A stretch of 64,000 nucleotides of DNA from Terriglobia bacterium (GTDB lineage Bacteria; Acidobacteriota; Terriglobia; Bryobacterales; Bryobacteraceae): positions 62,001 through 126,000 of the forward strand of contig JAIQFI010000005.1 of the NCBI GenBank assembly GCA_020073345.1, given 5' to 3'. The stretch's first letter is position 1. Every line of letters begins with the position of its first letter. Shown one piece after another: positions 1-9,447 of the stretch. The notes under the pieces are model-generated. The model made no database searches. It worked only from the letters and a program-made list of their open reading frames with translations, and was not told where the DNA came from. Position numbers and translations under genes: made by a program.

Positions 1-1
1 G

Positions 2-715
2 TCCTTTGCACAAGGTAAACAAGGAAAACAGGCGCAAGCCAAGCAGGTAAATACTGCGCCGCCGGAGCCTGCTCCGCGCTGGCCCGACGGCCACTTGAAC
101 CTGGGGTCAGTACCAGGCAAGAAGGGATATTGGGAAGTCCGGCCAGGCCTGGGAGGGTTTCCGCGCGCGAACGACGTCCCCTTTCAGCCGTGGGCCAAGG
201 CGGTTTACGAATACCGGACCGCGACGTTCTCGCAAGACTCGCCGCTGGTGGACTGCAAGGCGTCGCCCGGGCCGTCGTTTCTCAACGCGCCCGGATTCGA
301 GATCGTGGATGTCCCCGAGCTTAAGAGTATTTTCATCCTCAATATGGCCGGGCCTCATTCCTGGCGTGTGATTTACCTGGACGGCCGGATGCATCCTCAG
401 GGCGAGGACGTCAGGCCAACTTTCCTGGGCCACTCGATCGGGCACTGGGAAGGGGACACGCTGGTGATCGATTCGGTGGGCTTCAACGAAAAAATGTGGG
501 CCGTGGGAGCGTTTCCGAATACCTCGCAGCTCCACCTGGTGGAACGCATCTCGCGCCCGAACCTGAAATCGTTGTCATACGAGGTGACGGTGGACGATCC
601 CGGCGCGTACACGAAATCCTGGTCCGGCAAATGGACTATCACCGAGACTACGGCTTCGAAGTGGATCGCTGACGGCGAAATGTTCGAATACATTTGCCAG
701 GACGCGGGCAGGTAA
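2..715 (+). CDS. Secreted GKPDLSGVW-family protein, 5' end outside window
   Basis: The reading frame is already open at base 2, so the true start and probably the signal peptide lie upstream. The visible part begins with a Lys/Gln-rich linker, then RWPDGHLNLG, which corresponds to the DGKPDLSG box of the full-length members at 47.4-51.1 and 62.4 kb. Family hallmarks follow in order: FQPWAKA, an FLNAPGFEIV segment with two nearby Cys, IYLDGR, the GHWEGDTLVID box, and a C-terminal VDDPGAYTKSW box ending in FEYICQD. No enzymatic motif is recognised. The gene ends 3 bp before the amidohydrolase and is probably co-transcribed with it. Function unknown; membership of the family is well supported. 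Confidence 0.75.
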   Translation, partial: SFAQGKQGKQAQAKQVNTAPPEPAPRWPDGHLNLGSVPGKKGYWEVRPGLGGFPRANDVPFQPWAKAVYEYRTATFSQDSPLVDCKASPGPSFLNAPGFEIVDVPELKSIFILNMAGPHSWRVIYLDGRMHPQGEDVRPTFLGHSIGHWEGDTLVIDSVGFNEKMWAVGAFPNTSQLHLVERISRPNLKSLSYEVTVDDPGAYTKSWSGKWTITETTASKWIADGEMFEYICQDAGR

Positions 716-718
716 AGA

Positions 719-2137
719 ATGCGCCGGACCTTCGTAGCATGTCTCTTCATCGCCTCTGCGTGCTCTTTCTCGCAGTTGAAAGCCCAGGCGACATTGTTTG
801 AAGGCGCTCGATTGATCACGGGTGACGGCAGCGCGCCTATCGAAAACTCCGCGTTCCTGGTCGAAAATACCCAATTCGCGCGGGTCGGCCGCCGCGGGCA
901 GATCCAACTGCCGGCCGGAGGCGTGCGCGTCGACCTGACGGGGAAAACCGTGATGCCGGCGAAGGTCGACCTCCATGGGCACTTCGGATACCAGCACGAC
1001 TGGGACGGAACGATGGCCAAGGAGTATTTCACGCGCGAGAATCTCGTCGACCATCTGGAGCGCCTGGCGTATTACGGGGTCAGCGCGACGATCGGCGTCG
1101 GCGATCTGGTCGACCGTTCCGATCTGCACGGTGGCAGAACCGGTTGGGGTAACGTTCCGCTGCGCGTAAGGGACGAGATTAATCCCGGCGCGGCGCTGTT
1201 TCGCACGGTAGGTCCGGGGATCGCATCGCCGGACTCCGGAGCCCAGGGCCATCCGTCCCGGGCAGACGTCCCTTATCCCGTCACGACGGTCGCGGAAGCT
1301 CGCGCCGCGGTGCAGGATAACGCCAAAATGAAGCCCGAGTTCATCAAGATTTGGGTGGACGATCGCGGCGGTACGAGAAAGAAACTCACCCCGGAACTGT
1401 ATCTGGCCATCATCGACGAAGCGCACAAACTCAATCTTCCGGTCGGGGCGCATAACGTGACGCTGGCGGACGCCAAGTTACTGATGAAAGCGGGTGTCGA
1501 GGGATGGCTGCACCTCCCCGTCCGCGGCGGCGAAGCGCCGGATGAAGAACTGCTCGCCATCATCCGGGATCGGATCGCCAGGAAAGACCGGCCCAACATG
1601 TGGTTCCATCCAAATGTCGGCACGGCCTTCACAACCCGGGAGGACTGGAACGATCCGCTGCTGCGCGAAACCGTTCCGCCCCAGCAGATCCAGCAGCTCT
1701 GGGGCGAGCAATTGGCGCGGATTACTCCGGAATCCGTCTCGCGCGGGCGCGAGAATCTGAAACAGCTCGGGGCAACGAACGTTCTGAAGCTGCGCGACGC
1801 CGGAATGAAGATCATTCTCGGAAGCGATACCGGCCAGTCGCGCTTCTTCATCGGCTGGATGGGGCAGCTCGAGTTCGAGAGCTGGGTCTACCTGGGCCTG
1901 ACGCCCATGCAAGCGATCGTCGCGGCGACCAGGGATTCGGCCGAAGCCGCGCACATCAACACGGGAATGATTGCGTCGAGCAAGCTGGCGGATTTTATTG
2001 TTTTGGACGCGAATCCGCTAGAGAATATCGCCAATTCACGGCGGATTAACAAAGTCTACCTGCGGGGAGCGGAAGTGGATCGCGCGGCAATGCGGGCCAA
2101 GTGGCAGAAGCGCTGGCCTACTTCTTCGCAGCGTTAA
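719..2137 (+). CDS. Secreted metal-dependent amidohydrolase (imidazolonepropionase-like)
   Basis: 472 residues with a Sec signal peptide (about residues 1-23). Amidohydrolase-superfamily landmarks are in order: HGH at 86-88 after beta-strand 1, FIKIW with Lys210 as the likely bridging carboxylated lysine, His245 in VGAHN, His265 in WLHLP, and Asp370 in GSDTG. These residues form the usual binuclear or mononuclear metal site that hydrolyses C-N bonds of imides, dipeptides or rings. The substrate cannot be read from sequence. The gene starts 3 bp after the upstream GKPDLSGVW gene, and its last 20 bp overlap the convergent substrate-binding-protein gene tail to tail. Confidence 0.9.
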   Translation: MRRTFVACLFIASACSFSQLKAQATLFEGARLITGDGSAPIENSAFLVENTQFARVGRRGQIQLPAGGVRVDLTGKTVMPAKVDLHGHFGYQHDWDGTMAKEYFTRENLVDHLERLAYYGVSATIGVGDLVDRSDLHGGRTGWGNVPLRVRDEINPGAALFRTVGPGIASPDSGAQGHPSRADVPYPVTTVAEARAAVQDNAKMKPEFIKIWVDDRGGTRKKLTPELYLAIIDEAHKLNLPVGAHNVTLADAKLLMKAGVEGWLHLPVRGGEAPDEELLAIIRDRIARKDRPNMWFHPNVGTAFTTREDWNDPLLRETVPPQQIQQLWGEQLARITPESVSRGRENLKQLGATNVLKLRDAGMKIILGSDTGQSRFFIGWMGQLEFESWVYLGLTPMQAIVAATRDSAEAAHINTGMIASSKLADFIVLDANPLENIANSRRINKVYLRGAEVDRAAMRAKWQKRWPTSSQR

Positions 2138-3026
2138 GAACACTACCGTCAATCAAGATAGATAAGCTGGCGCGCGGGCGGGGTTGGCGATACTGCACGG
2201 CCGCCACGAAGATCTCGACGTCCCCGAGCACGGCTTGGAGATCTCCTGGAAGATTCGCGGGGAAGAGGAACCGGTTCCATACGCGCCCGATGGTTGCAGC
2301 TGGCGTGTTAATGAAAGGCGCGAGTTGCATCTGGGTTGTGGCAGGCTGCCGGCGAGCGCGCTCCGAGGCTCGAATCACAGCGTGCAGGAAATCGACTAAC
2401 CCGCGTCGCTTGTCGGGGTCCCTCAAGACTTTCGTGGTGGTGTTCAGGTTGAATCGTTCACGGTAGACGGACGGATTCTGTAAGACCACGGCGTCGCTGC
2501 CAAGCGCTTCAAGCGAATTTTGCGCGTGCGGTTCCCAAATCGCCACTGCGTCCACGTCCCCCCGCTTAAGCGCGGCGGGCATATCCGGACCTTCCAGATT
2601 CACGAAGTGGACGTCGGAATCGAGCAGCATGCCTGCCTTGCGCAATATCTCCCTCAAATAGTACTGGGACGACGTGTTGACGGTTGCGGCGACTTTCTTG
2701 CCGCGAAGATCCTCGACGCGGTGTATGCCGGCGGAACCGCGGGCGATGATGCGGTAACGTGCCTCGGCAAGCGTGAGGATGATGCGAATTCCCGGCTCGG
2801 CGATGGAGTTGAGAAGCATCTGCGTTTCCGATCCCGTGGCCGCATCGACGTCTCCATGCAACAGCCGTTCCATTGCCATACGTCCGTTGGGGACCGGAAC
2901 GATTTGCACCGCGGGAGTCCGCTCGGCCAGAAAAATCGGCGCCGACTCGATGGTGGTGGCGTTGACGGCGATCTTGATTTGAGCACTTGTGGCGGCCGCC
3001 AGGAGGATAAAGGCGAGCAGTCGCAT
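2118..3026 (-). CDS. Periplasmic substrate-binding protein, NMT1/SsuA-like (orphan)
   Basis: 302 residues. The start chosen at 3026 gives a clean signal peptide (MRLLAFILLAAATSAQ); an in-frame extension to 3143 would run into the dipeptidase gene. The fold is that of ABC-type nitrate/sulfonate/thiamine-precursor binding proteins: IKIAVNATTIESAP at the N-terminus, GDVDAATGSE, RGKKVAATVNTSSQYYLRE, and KRGDVDAVAIWEP. The start lies 1 bp after the dipeptidase stop, so the two form an operon. No permease or ATPase lies nearby, so the protein is either an orphan receptor working with a distant transporter or a binding protein recruited to another role. Ligand unknown. Confidence 0.85.
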   Translation of the reverse strand: MRLLAFILLAAATSAQIKIAVNATTIESAPIFLAERTPAVQIVPVPNGRMAMERLLHGDVDAATGSETQMLLNSIAEPGIRIILTLAEARYRIIARGSAGIHRVEDLRGKKVAATVNTSSQYYLREILRKAGMLLDSDVHFVNLEGPDMPAALKRGDVDAVAIWEPHAQNSLEALGSDAVVLQNPSVYRERFNLNTTTKVLRDPDKRRGLVDFLHAVIRASERARRQPATTQMQLAPFINTPAATIGRVWNRFLFPANLPGDLQAVLGDVEIFVAAVQYRQPRPRASLSILIDGSVLNAAKK

Positions 3027-3027
3027 T

Positions 3028-4227
3028 CTAGTTAGAAACCCTGGCTGAATCGAACACGCGCAGCCAGTTCTCGCCAAGTATTTCGGGAGTTGCCAGATTG
3101 TGCTTGCGCAGCGCCTCGACCAGTTCCGGATAATGGCTGGCATCGAAATTCTTGAGAGTGCTGCGGGCGTTGGTCAGATCCAATCCGATCGCGACGCTCC
3201 TTGGGCCGCCGATCGCGATGGCATGTGCCACATGCGCGACCCAATCGTCGATCGACGGAACCACGGCCTCGCCCTCGGACGATTCATGCCAAGGCTGGGA
3301 ATAGAAACGGCGCCAGCGGTCGCCCTGCTGGGCGTCGAGCGCGTCGATATACTCTCCGTAATCGCGATTGGGCGAGCGTATCAGGGACATTTCGCCGAAC
3401 AGGATATCCTCGCGCGTGACCCCGTTCACTGGAATCGACGGCTTGCCACGCGACCAATCGTAATAACGCTGCCCGATCTGCTCCGCCGCGCTGTGGATGC
3501 CGATCATGCCGCCTTTAGCGACCAAAGCGCGCAGGACGTCATCGGAAAGATTGGATGGATTGGAACATATCGCCCGCAGAGCCACGTGACTGGCGACCAC
3601 CGGAGCGCGGCTGGCCGCGACGATCTGGCGCTGGGCGGCTTCGGTGGCGTGCGAAATATCGATCAGCATGCCGAGCCGGTTCATCTCCGCGATCAAGCGT
3701 CGTCCTTTTTCGTTGATGCCGGACCATTTGGCTCCGCCACGGACGGAGGAGTCTGCGTAGGCGGTGGTCGCCTGGCTTGAGAATTGGATCACGCGCACGC
3801 CCAGGCGGTACCAAAGCCGCAGGATGTCGATGTCGCCTTCCTGGTCGAAGCCGGCTTCGATGCTGAGCATCACTGCCAGTTTGCCTCTTGCCACGATACT
3901 CCGCACGTCGGCGGAGGTGAGCGCGAGCTCCATCTGGTCGCGATGCGCTTCGAGCGTCCGGTGGAACGTCTCGATCAGACGTCCGGCGTGCTTCACCGTG
4001 GTGTTGTAGGTGTTGTACCCGTATGGCGCAACGTTCTCGATGACGAAGTTGACGCCGCCGGCGCGGGCGCGAGCATAATCGAACTGGCCCACTGGCTGCG
4101 GCTTCCAGGGATCGATGCCTTCCCAATAGACGCGGTTGGTGATGTGGACGTGGCCGTCGGCCAGAATCTGCCCGTGGAGCGCGGCGCAGAAGGCGAGCGG
4201 CAGAATCCTCTTTAGACTTGCAAGCAC
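3028..4227 (-). CDS. Membrane dipeptidase-like protein (peptidase M19), secreted
   Basis: 399 residues from a GTG start, with a signal peptide (residues 1-20). It matches the renal dipeptidase (M19) fold: His26-Val-His28 in ADGHVHIT, Glu124 in LSIEAG, His193 in DISHA, His214 in ASHVALR, and a C-terminal GENWLRVF box. The spacing from His193 to His214 (21) equals that between the corresponding ligands of human renal dipeptidase (His198/His219). Unusually, the second ligand of the classical HxD pair is His28 instead of Asp. Likely hydrolyses dipeptides or related amides in the periplasm. It is first in an operon with the substrate-binding protein and lies 26 bp from the divergent PQQ-type gene. 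Confidence 0.88.
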   Translation of the reverse strand: MLASLKRILPLAFCAALHGQILADGHVHITNRVYWEGIDPWKPQPVGQFDYARARAGGVNFVIENVAPYGYNTYNTTVKHAGRLIETFHRTLEAHRDQMELALTSADVRSIVARGKLAVMLSIEAGFDQEGDIDILRLWYRLGVRVIQFSSQATTAYADSSVRGGAKWSGINEKGRRLIAEMNRLGMLIDISHATEAAQRQIVAASRAPVVASHVALRAICSNPSNLSDDVLRALVAKGGMIGIHSAAEQIGQRYYDWSRGKPSIPVNGVTREDILFGEMSLIRSPNRDYGEYIDALDAQQGDRWRRFYSQPWHESSEGEAVVPSIDDWVAHVAHAIAIGGPRSVAIGLDLTNARSTLKNFDASHYPELVEALRKHNLATPEILGENWLRVFDSARVSN

Positions 4228-4253
4228 GACGAACCCCGGTTATTGTAGCAAGC

Positions 4254-5801
4254 ATGCTCTCATGGCGCGCCACATTGTTCATCGCGGCCGGGATGGTCCC
4301 AGCCATTCGCGCCCAGGCGGTGTGCAGCGACAAGACAGTGAAGATCGCCCGTGCGCTCGCCTCCGACTGGAACGGCTGGAGTCCGACGCCCACCAACACT
4401 CGCTTTCAGAGCGCCGCGGCCGCCGGATTGACAGTGGCCCAGGTGCAGAAGCTGAAACTCAAATGGGCCTTCGGGTTCGAGGGAGACACGATCGTGTTCG
4501 CGCAGCCGTCGGTGATCGGGAATAATCTTTTCGTGGGGAGCGCGTCGGGCAAAGTGCACGCGCTGGATTCACGAACCGGCTGCGACCATTGGATGTTTCA
4601 AGCCGAGAGCGCGGTTCGTCCGGCGATTGCGATGGTTCCTGTCGGCACGGCTCACGCTCTGCTGTTCGGCGACCGCGGCGGCACGTTTTATTCGCTCGAA
4701 GCGGAAACGGGAAAGGTGCTATGGAAGAAGAAAGTGGACGATCACGCCGGCGCCCGCGTGACCGGCGCGGCCGTGGTCCATGAGGGAGTAATCTACATTC
4801 CCGTGGCTTCCGGCGAAGAAACGCTGGCCCGGGGCAATCAATATGCGTGCTGCACGTTTCGTGGAAGCGTAGTTGCGCTGCGGGTCCAGGACGGCTCGCA
4901 GGTATGGAAGACGTACATGATTCCTGAGGCAGCCAGCAAAAACGGTGAAGTGTGGGGACCGTCCGGAGCAGGGGTCTGGTCGGCGCCGACGATCGACGTG
5001 AAGCGAGGCCGGCTGTATGTCGGCACGGGGAACAACTATTCCGAGCCCGCCACCGCCACCAGCGATGCGATCGTCGCGGTGGATCTGAAAACCGGCCGGA
5101 TCGCATGGGTGCGGCAAGTCCAGCCCGGTGACATTCTGAATGGCAATTGCCAGTCGAAGAACACGTGTCCTGGCCCAGACTACGACTTCGGCGCATCGCC
5201 CATCCTGGAGAAGTTGGAGGGCGGACGCGAGCTGGTTCTGGTGGGGCAGAAATCGGGAATCGTGTATGCGCTCGATCCGGATAAAGACGGGCAGATCGTG
5301 TGGCAAGCTCGCGTGGGGAAGGGCGGCGTCAATGGCGGGGTCCAATGGGGCATGGCGAGCGACGGCAGGAATGTGTACGCCGCCACGTCCGACGTGGTGC
5401 GCCGAGGAGCCGCCGGCTATGATCCGAAAGAGGGCGGCGGTCTGACGGCTCTGCGCATCCGTGACGGTTCAAAGGTCTGGTACGCGGCGCCACCGCCGTG
5501 CAGCGACAAGATGGGCTGCAGCCCGGCGCAATCGGCCGCCGTGAGTGTAATTCCTGGAGTCGTATTCTCCGGATCGCTTGACGGGCACCTGCGGGCATTC
5601 TCCACGGAGGACGGCAAGGTCCTGTGGGATTTCGATACGGTACGCGACTTCGCCACGGTGAACGGCGTCAAAGCGAGCGGCGGCGGCATCGACGGTCCGG
5701 GTGCGATTGTGTCGGGAGGAACGGTGTACGTCGGCTCGGGCTACCAAAGGACCGGCGGCATGGGCGGCAACGTCCTGCTGGCATTCGGGGCGGGTGAATA
5801 A
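4254..5801 (+). CDS. PQQ-type beta-propeller protein, polyvinyl-alcohol-dehydrogenase-like, without haem domain
   Basis: 515 residues. The start at ATG 4254 gives the signal peptide MLSWRATLFIAAGMVPAIRAQ; an upstream GTG at 4218 is in frame but lies inside the divergent gene. The propeller carries tryptophan-docking repeats (ALDSRTGCDHW, SLEAETGKVLW, ALDPDKDGQIVW, AFSTEDGKVLW) and a vicinal Cys-Cys in YACCTFRGS, as in PQQ-dependent PVA dehydrogenases. The paralogue at 54455 has an N-terminal CAACH haem motif; here the equivalent stretch keeps only the WNGW-x-NTRFQ boundary and has no CxxCH. It would therefore need an external electron acceptor, or is not a dehydrogenase. Confidence 0.82.
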   Translation: MLSWRATLFIAAGMVPAIRAQAVCSDKTVKIARALASDWNGWSPTPTNTRFQSAAAAGLTVAQVQKLKLKWAFGFEGDTIVFAQPSVIGNNLFVGSASGKVHALDSRTGCDHWMFQAESAVRPAIAMVPVGTAHALLFGDRGGTFYSLEAETGKVLWKKKVDDHAGARVTGAAVVHEGVIYIPVASGEETLARGNQYACCTFRGSVVALRVQDGSQVWKTYMIPEAASKNGEVWGPSGAGVWSAPTIDVKRGRLYVGTGNNYSEPATATSDAIVAVDLKTGRIAWVRQVQPGDILNGNCQSKNTCPGPDYDFGASPILEKLEGGRELVLVGQKSGIVYALDPDKDGQIVWQARVGKGGVNGGVQWGMASDGRNVYAATSDVVRRGAAGYDPKEGGGLTALRIRDGSKVWYAAPPPCSDKMGCSPAQSAAVSVIPGVVFSGSLDGHLRAFSTEDGKVLWDFDTVRDFATVNGVKASGGGIDGPGAIVSGGTVYVGSGYQRTGGMGGNVLLAFGAGE

Positions 5802-5802
5802 A

Positions 5803-6783
5803 GTGAAACTTCGTATTGCAGCTCTGTCATCGACTCTGTTACTGACGTTAGCAGCGTTCGGACAATCCTCACACACGGCCACCAAAGCCGATTTTGACCG
5901 CTGGATGAAGCAGCTCTCCAACTGGGGACGCTGGGGCAAGGACGACCAGCGCGGGACGGTCAATCTGATCACACCCGCGAAGGTGAAGCAGGCGGCGTCG
6001 CTCGCCAAGCAGGGCATCACGGTTTCACTCGAGCATCCCGTCATGACCGAGGCTGCCGCGGACAACACCAGTCCGTTGACGCACACCATGACGGCGACCG
6101 GCGCAAATCCGGTTCTCGGCGCGTATGCGATGGACAGCTACGCGATCGCCTTTCACGGCTACGGGCACACGCACATGGACGCGCTGGGTCACGCGTTTCA
6201 GGATGGCAAGATGTACAACGGCTATCCGCAGTCGTCGGTGACCAAGGATGGCGCGATGAAGAACGACATCACCGCCTATCAGAACGGCATCGTGACCCGG
6301 GGCATCCTGGTCGATATCCCGCGCCTCAAGGGGATTCCGTATATGGAGCCAGGCGCGCCGATCTACGTCGAGGACATCGAGGCGTGGGAAAAGAAGGCCG
6401 GCGTGAAGATCGGAAGCGGCGATGCGGTGTTCGTCCGCACCGGCCGATGGGCTCGCCGCGCCGCCAAGGGGCCGTGGAACGCCGGGGAGATCCTCGCGGG
6501 TCTGCACGTTTCCGTGGTGCCATGGCTGAAGCAGCGCGATGTCGCGATTCTGGGTGGCGATGGTGCCAGCGACTTGATGCCTTCGCAGGTGGAGGGCGTC
6601 AGCCAGCCCGTGCACTTTCTGATGCTGGTCGCGCTGGGGTCGCCTCTGTTCGATAATTGCGACCTGGAGCAACTCGCCGAGACCGCCAACCGGCTTGGGC
6701 GGTGGGAGTTTATGTTCACCGCGGCTCCTTTGGCCGTGCCGCGCGGCACGGGGTCGCCCTTGAACCCAATTGCAGTGTTCTAG
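5803..6783 (+). CDS. Cyclase-family metal hydrolase (kynurenine formamidase-like), secreted
   Basis: About 326 residues. The chosen start is GTG 5803, giving the signal peptide VKLRIAALSSTLLLTLAAFGQ. A GTG at 5794 would add three residues and overlap the preceding stop by 8 bp. The cyclase-family metal motif appears as HGYGHTHMDALGH, matching the canonical HxGTHxDxxxH pattern with Gly-His replacing Gly-Thr. A second box, DAVFVRTGRW, and GGDGASD near the C-terminus also fit. The family includes formamidases and isatin-type hydrolases that cleave amide or ring C-N bonds. Translationally coupled to the PQQ-type gene. It overlaps the convergent ankyrin gene by 4 bp, with both stops in one CTAG. 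Confidence 0.85.
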   Translation: MKLRIAALSSTLLLTLAAFGQSSHTATKADFDRWMKQLSNWGRWGKDDQRGTVNLITPAKVKQAASLAKQGITVSLEHPVMTEAAADNTSPLTHTMTATGANPVLGAYAMDSYAIAFHGYGHTHMDALGHAFQDGKMYNGYPQSSVTKDGAMKNDITAYQNGIVTRGILVDIPRLKGIPYMEPGAPIYVEDIEAWEKKAGVKIGSGDAVFVRTGRWARRAAKGPWNAGEILAGLHVSVVPWLKQRDVAILGGDGASDLMPSQVEGVSQPVHFLMLVALGSPLFDNCDLEQLAETANRLGRWEFMFTAAPLAVPRGTGSPLNPIAVF

Positions 6784-8141
6784 CGAGCCATCAGCTGGCG
6801 CAACAGCGCGGCAGTGCTTTCGCGGACCGTCGATTCGCCGCCAATGCGCGGCCGAACGCCTTTACCCATCGCGATGTCGAGCGCGGTACGGCCCTGCTTG
6901 TCCTTGGCGTCGAGATTCGCTCCGTGCTCCGCGAGGTACTTCACGATGCCATCGGATGCCTGCGCGGCGATGTGCAGCGCTGTCTGACCACTTTCATTGG
7001 CTGCGTTGACGTCGACACCCGCTTCCACCAGAAACTTGACGGCCGCGAGCAGCTCCGCCTCCGTCGCGTAGTCTTTGGCGAACACTCCCGTGCCGCGGCC
7101 GACGCCCGCCGCGAGCATCAGAGTCGTGGTCCCGTTCTTCTGCTTCAGCGAGGCGTCCGCGCCGTGGGCCATCAGTACGCGCATCGCCGCAGTGTCGCCG
7201 TTCTTGGCCGCGCGCATGAGCGGCGTGGTCCCTTCGCCTAAACTGGGCTCGCCAGGCGTATGGGCGCGGGTGAGTATGGGAGCCTTCAGCGCCGCGTTGG
7301 GATCCGCACCATGGGCGAGCAGAATCGGCAGGAGATCCACCGCACTGAGTTTATCGGTGAACTTGCGGCCCGGACGGCCGTAAATCTCACCGAGCGTGTT
7401 CATGTCGACCGCCGCATACAGCGCCGCCATGCTCGTGGAGTCGGCGATGTTGGGATCGGCGCCTTTTTCGGTCAGCATCCCTGCCGTATCGAAGTGCCCG
7501 TTGAGGATCGCCAGCTCCAGCGCGGTGCTTCCGTCGGGATCGGCCAGGTTCAGATCGGCTCCGGCTTCGGCGAGCGCCCGGGCGGCTTCGAGCGAACCCT
7601 GACGCGCCGCGTACATCAGCGCTGTCCAGCTCCCGCGAGGCAGGATCGTGGTGACGCCTTCCAGCCCAAACCGGTCTTTCGGATACACCAGCTTGTCGGA
7701 TCGCGTGTTGGGATCGGCGCCGTGCTCGATCAGCGCCCGGACGGCTTCCGGATGATTCTCCGCTGCGGCCCACATGAGCGCGGTTTCACCCAGAGAACTT
7801 TCGCGAGCGTTGGCATCCGCACCGCGGGCGAGCAGCATCCGGACCACTTCGGCGTTCCCCGTCCGTGCCGCGTCCATGAGAATCGCGCTCGTGGGGTGCG
7901 CGCCTGCCTGCAAGAGCGCCTGGATCAGCGGTGCACTGGCATTTTCCGCCCCCAGCGAAAGCGGAGTGACGCCGTAGCGATTGGCGGCATCGGGATCTGC
8001 CCCAGAGCGGAGCAGGCGCTGCGCGGCATCTAGGTCGTTGGCGCGGACGGCCCAGTGCAGGGGAGTGGTTCCGTCAGGATCGTCCGCTGCGGTCAACGTG
8101 AACGCGAGCGCCCCTACTAGCAGCCACCTAAAACAGATCAT
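6780..8141 (-). CDS. Secreted ankyrin-repeat protein (module 1)
   Basis: 453 residues. The start at 8141 gives a signal peptide (MICFRWLLVGALAFTLTAA), then about ten ankyrin repeats of the form DGTTPLHWAVRANDLDAAQRLLRSGADPD. It overlaps the end of the upstream DUF1552 gene by 14 bp, so it is the last gene of a DUF1592-group / DUF1552 / ankyrin operon. Exported ankyrin proteins are presumably periplasmic scaffolds; the partner may be the co-encoded DUF proteins (inference from linkage, which recurs at 32.1-37.6 kb). A longer frame to 8303 was rejected because it runs through DUF1552 and lacks a signal peptide. Confidence 0.88.
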   Translation of the reverse strand: MICFRWLLVGALAFTLTAADDPDGTTPLHWAVRANDLDAAQRLLRSGADPDAANRYGVTPLSLGAENASAPLIQALLQAGAHPTSAILMDAARTGNAEVVRMLLARGADANARESSLGETALMWAAAENHPEAVRALIEHGADPNTRSDKLVYPKDRFGLEGVTTILPRGSWTALMYAARQGSLEAARALAEAGADLNLADPDGSTALELAILNGHFDTAGMLTEKGADPNIADSTSMAALYAAVDMNTLGEIYGRPGRKFTDKLSAVDLLPILLAHGADPNAALKAPILTRAHTPGEPSLGEGTTPLMRAAKNGDTAAMRVLMAHGADASLKQKNGTTTLMLAAGVGRGTGVFAKDYATEAELLAAVKFLVEAGVDVNAANESGQTALHIAAQASDGIVKYLAEHGANLDAKDKQGRTALDIAMGKGVRPRIGGESTVRESTAALLRQLMAR

Positions 8142-9447
8142 CGACAAGCCCCGTGCTGTCGCCGTAGTGTTCGATGGGAGTGTCGTACTTCGCCGCCACG
8201 GTGCGCCACAGATTGCCGACCGGCGTCCGCTTCGGAAGTTCGATGTGCCGGTGCCCTTTGAGACTCCCGCTAATCGCAGCCACGGGAAGAGGGTCGGTCG
8301 CATGACCGTTCGAATCGCCCATGCCCGCGCCGTAGAAAATCAGCGACTGATCCAGCAACGAACCCGGGCCGTCTTCGGTCTTTCGGAGCGTCTCCAGGAA
8401 CTTAGCGAACAATCCCATGTGGTAGGTATTAATCTTCACCACCTGCGCCATTTTGTCAGCGTTGTTCTGATGATGCGAGACGGAATGGTGTTGCTCGCTG
8501 ACGCCCAACTGCGGATACGTCCGCTGGCTGAGTTCGCGCGACAGCATGAACGTGAACACGCGTGTCACGTTGGCCTGGTACGCGGCCGCGATCAGGTCGA
8601 ACATGAGACCAACGTGTTCCTCGAAGGACTCGGGTACGCCCACGGGAGCGTCCAGCGCGGTCTCGGAAACGTCCTTCTGCGATTCCGCCCGCTGGATGCG
8701 GCGCTCGATTTCGCGCAGGTTATCCAGGTAGTCGCCCACGCGCGCGCGATCGCGACCGCCCAAGGTACGTTGCAGATCGTTCGCATCTTCAGCGATCGAA
8801 TCCAGAATACTGCGTTGCGTGGCGACTCTCGCCCGGCGCTCTGCCGCACTCCCCGCGCCGCCGAAGAGGCGTTCGAAGACCGTACGCGGATTGGTCTCCA
8901 TGGGCAGCGGCGTCGTGGGCGTCTTCCACGATATCGTGTTCATGTAAGTGCAGCTGAATCCTGGCGAACAAGCCCCGACGTATCCGGTGAAATCTTCCGT
9001 GGCGAGCTCCAGCGAGGGGAGTGGAGTGTCTTGCCCGATCTTCTGCGCCACCACCTGGTCGATGGTCGTGTTAGCGAGCACATCCTCAGCTTCGGTTCGC
9101 TTGGGCCAAACGCCCGTGAGGAATCCGGCGCAACTGACGGCGTGATCGCCGATCACGCTGCCCGGGCGCGAGCGCGTGAGGTTGTTGACCAGCACCAGCG
9201 AATCCTTGAATGGCTCCAGAGGCTTCAGAATCGGAGTGAATTCGAACCCCGAGCCAACGGTCTTTGGAGTCCACTGCTGCATGATGGCGCCGTTGGGAAT
9301 GTAAACTACGCCGAACCGCATGGACGGGATCGCGGCCGCCTTGGCTTGTGGGGTGAAGGCGGGCACCATCGCATCCAGAAACGGCAGAGCAATAGCCGCT
9401 CCGGCGCCCCGCAGGACGGTTCGTCGCGATATGGATTTCTGCCGCAT
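8128..9447 (-). CDS. DUF1552 protein, Tat-exported (module 1)
   Basis: 439 residues. The N-terminus SRRTVLRGAGAAIALPF is a twin-arginine (Tat) signal. The body matches the DUF1552 family: WTPKTVG, an NNLTRSRPG-like box, SWKTPTTPLPME, FERLFGG, HVGLMFDLIAAAYQAN, HHSVSHH and the C-terminal YGAGMGDSNGH-x-LP box. The family resembles sulfatase/DUF1501-like alkaline-phosphatase-fold proteins of Planctomycetes and Acidobacteria, but its biochemical role is not known to me. Its ATG shares one base with the TGA of the upstream DUF1592-group gene, so translation is coupled. Tat export suggests cytoplasmic folding, possibly with a cofactor. Confidence 0.9.
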   Translation of the reverse strand: MRQKSISRRTVLRGAGAAIALPFLDAMVPAFTPQAKAAAIPSMRFGVVYIPNGAIMQQWTPKTVGSGFEFTPILKPLEPFKDSLVLVNNLTRSRPGSVIGDHAVSCAGFLTGVWPKRTEAEDVLANTTIDQVVAQKIGQDTPLPSLELATEDFTGYVGACSPGFSCTYMNTISWKTPTTPLPMETNPRTVFERLFGGAGSAAERRARVATQRSILDSIAEDANDLQRTLGGRDRARVGDYLDNLREIERRIQRAESQKDVSETALDAPVGVPESFEEHVGLMFDLIAAAYQANVTRVFTFMLSRELSQRTYPQLGVSEQHHSVSHHQNNADKMAQVVKINTYHMGLFAKFLETLRKTEDGPGSLLDQSLIFYGAGMGDSNGHATDPLPVAAISGSLKGHRHIELPKRTPVGNLWRTVAAKYDTPIEHYGDSTGLVDDLF

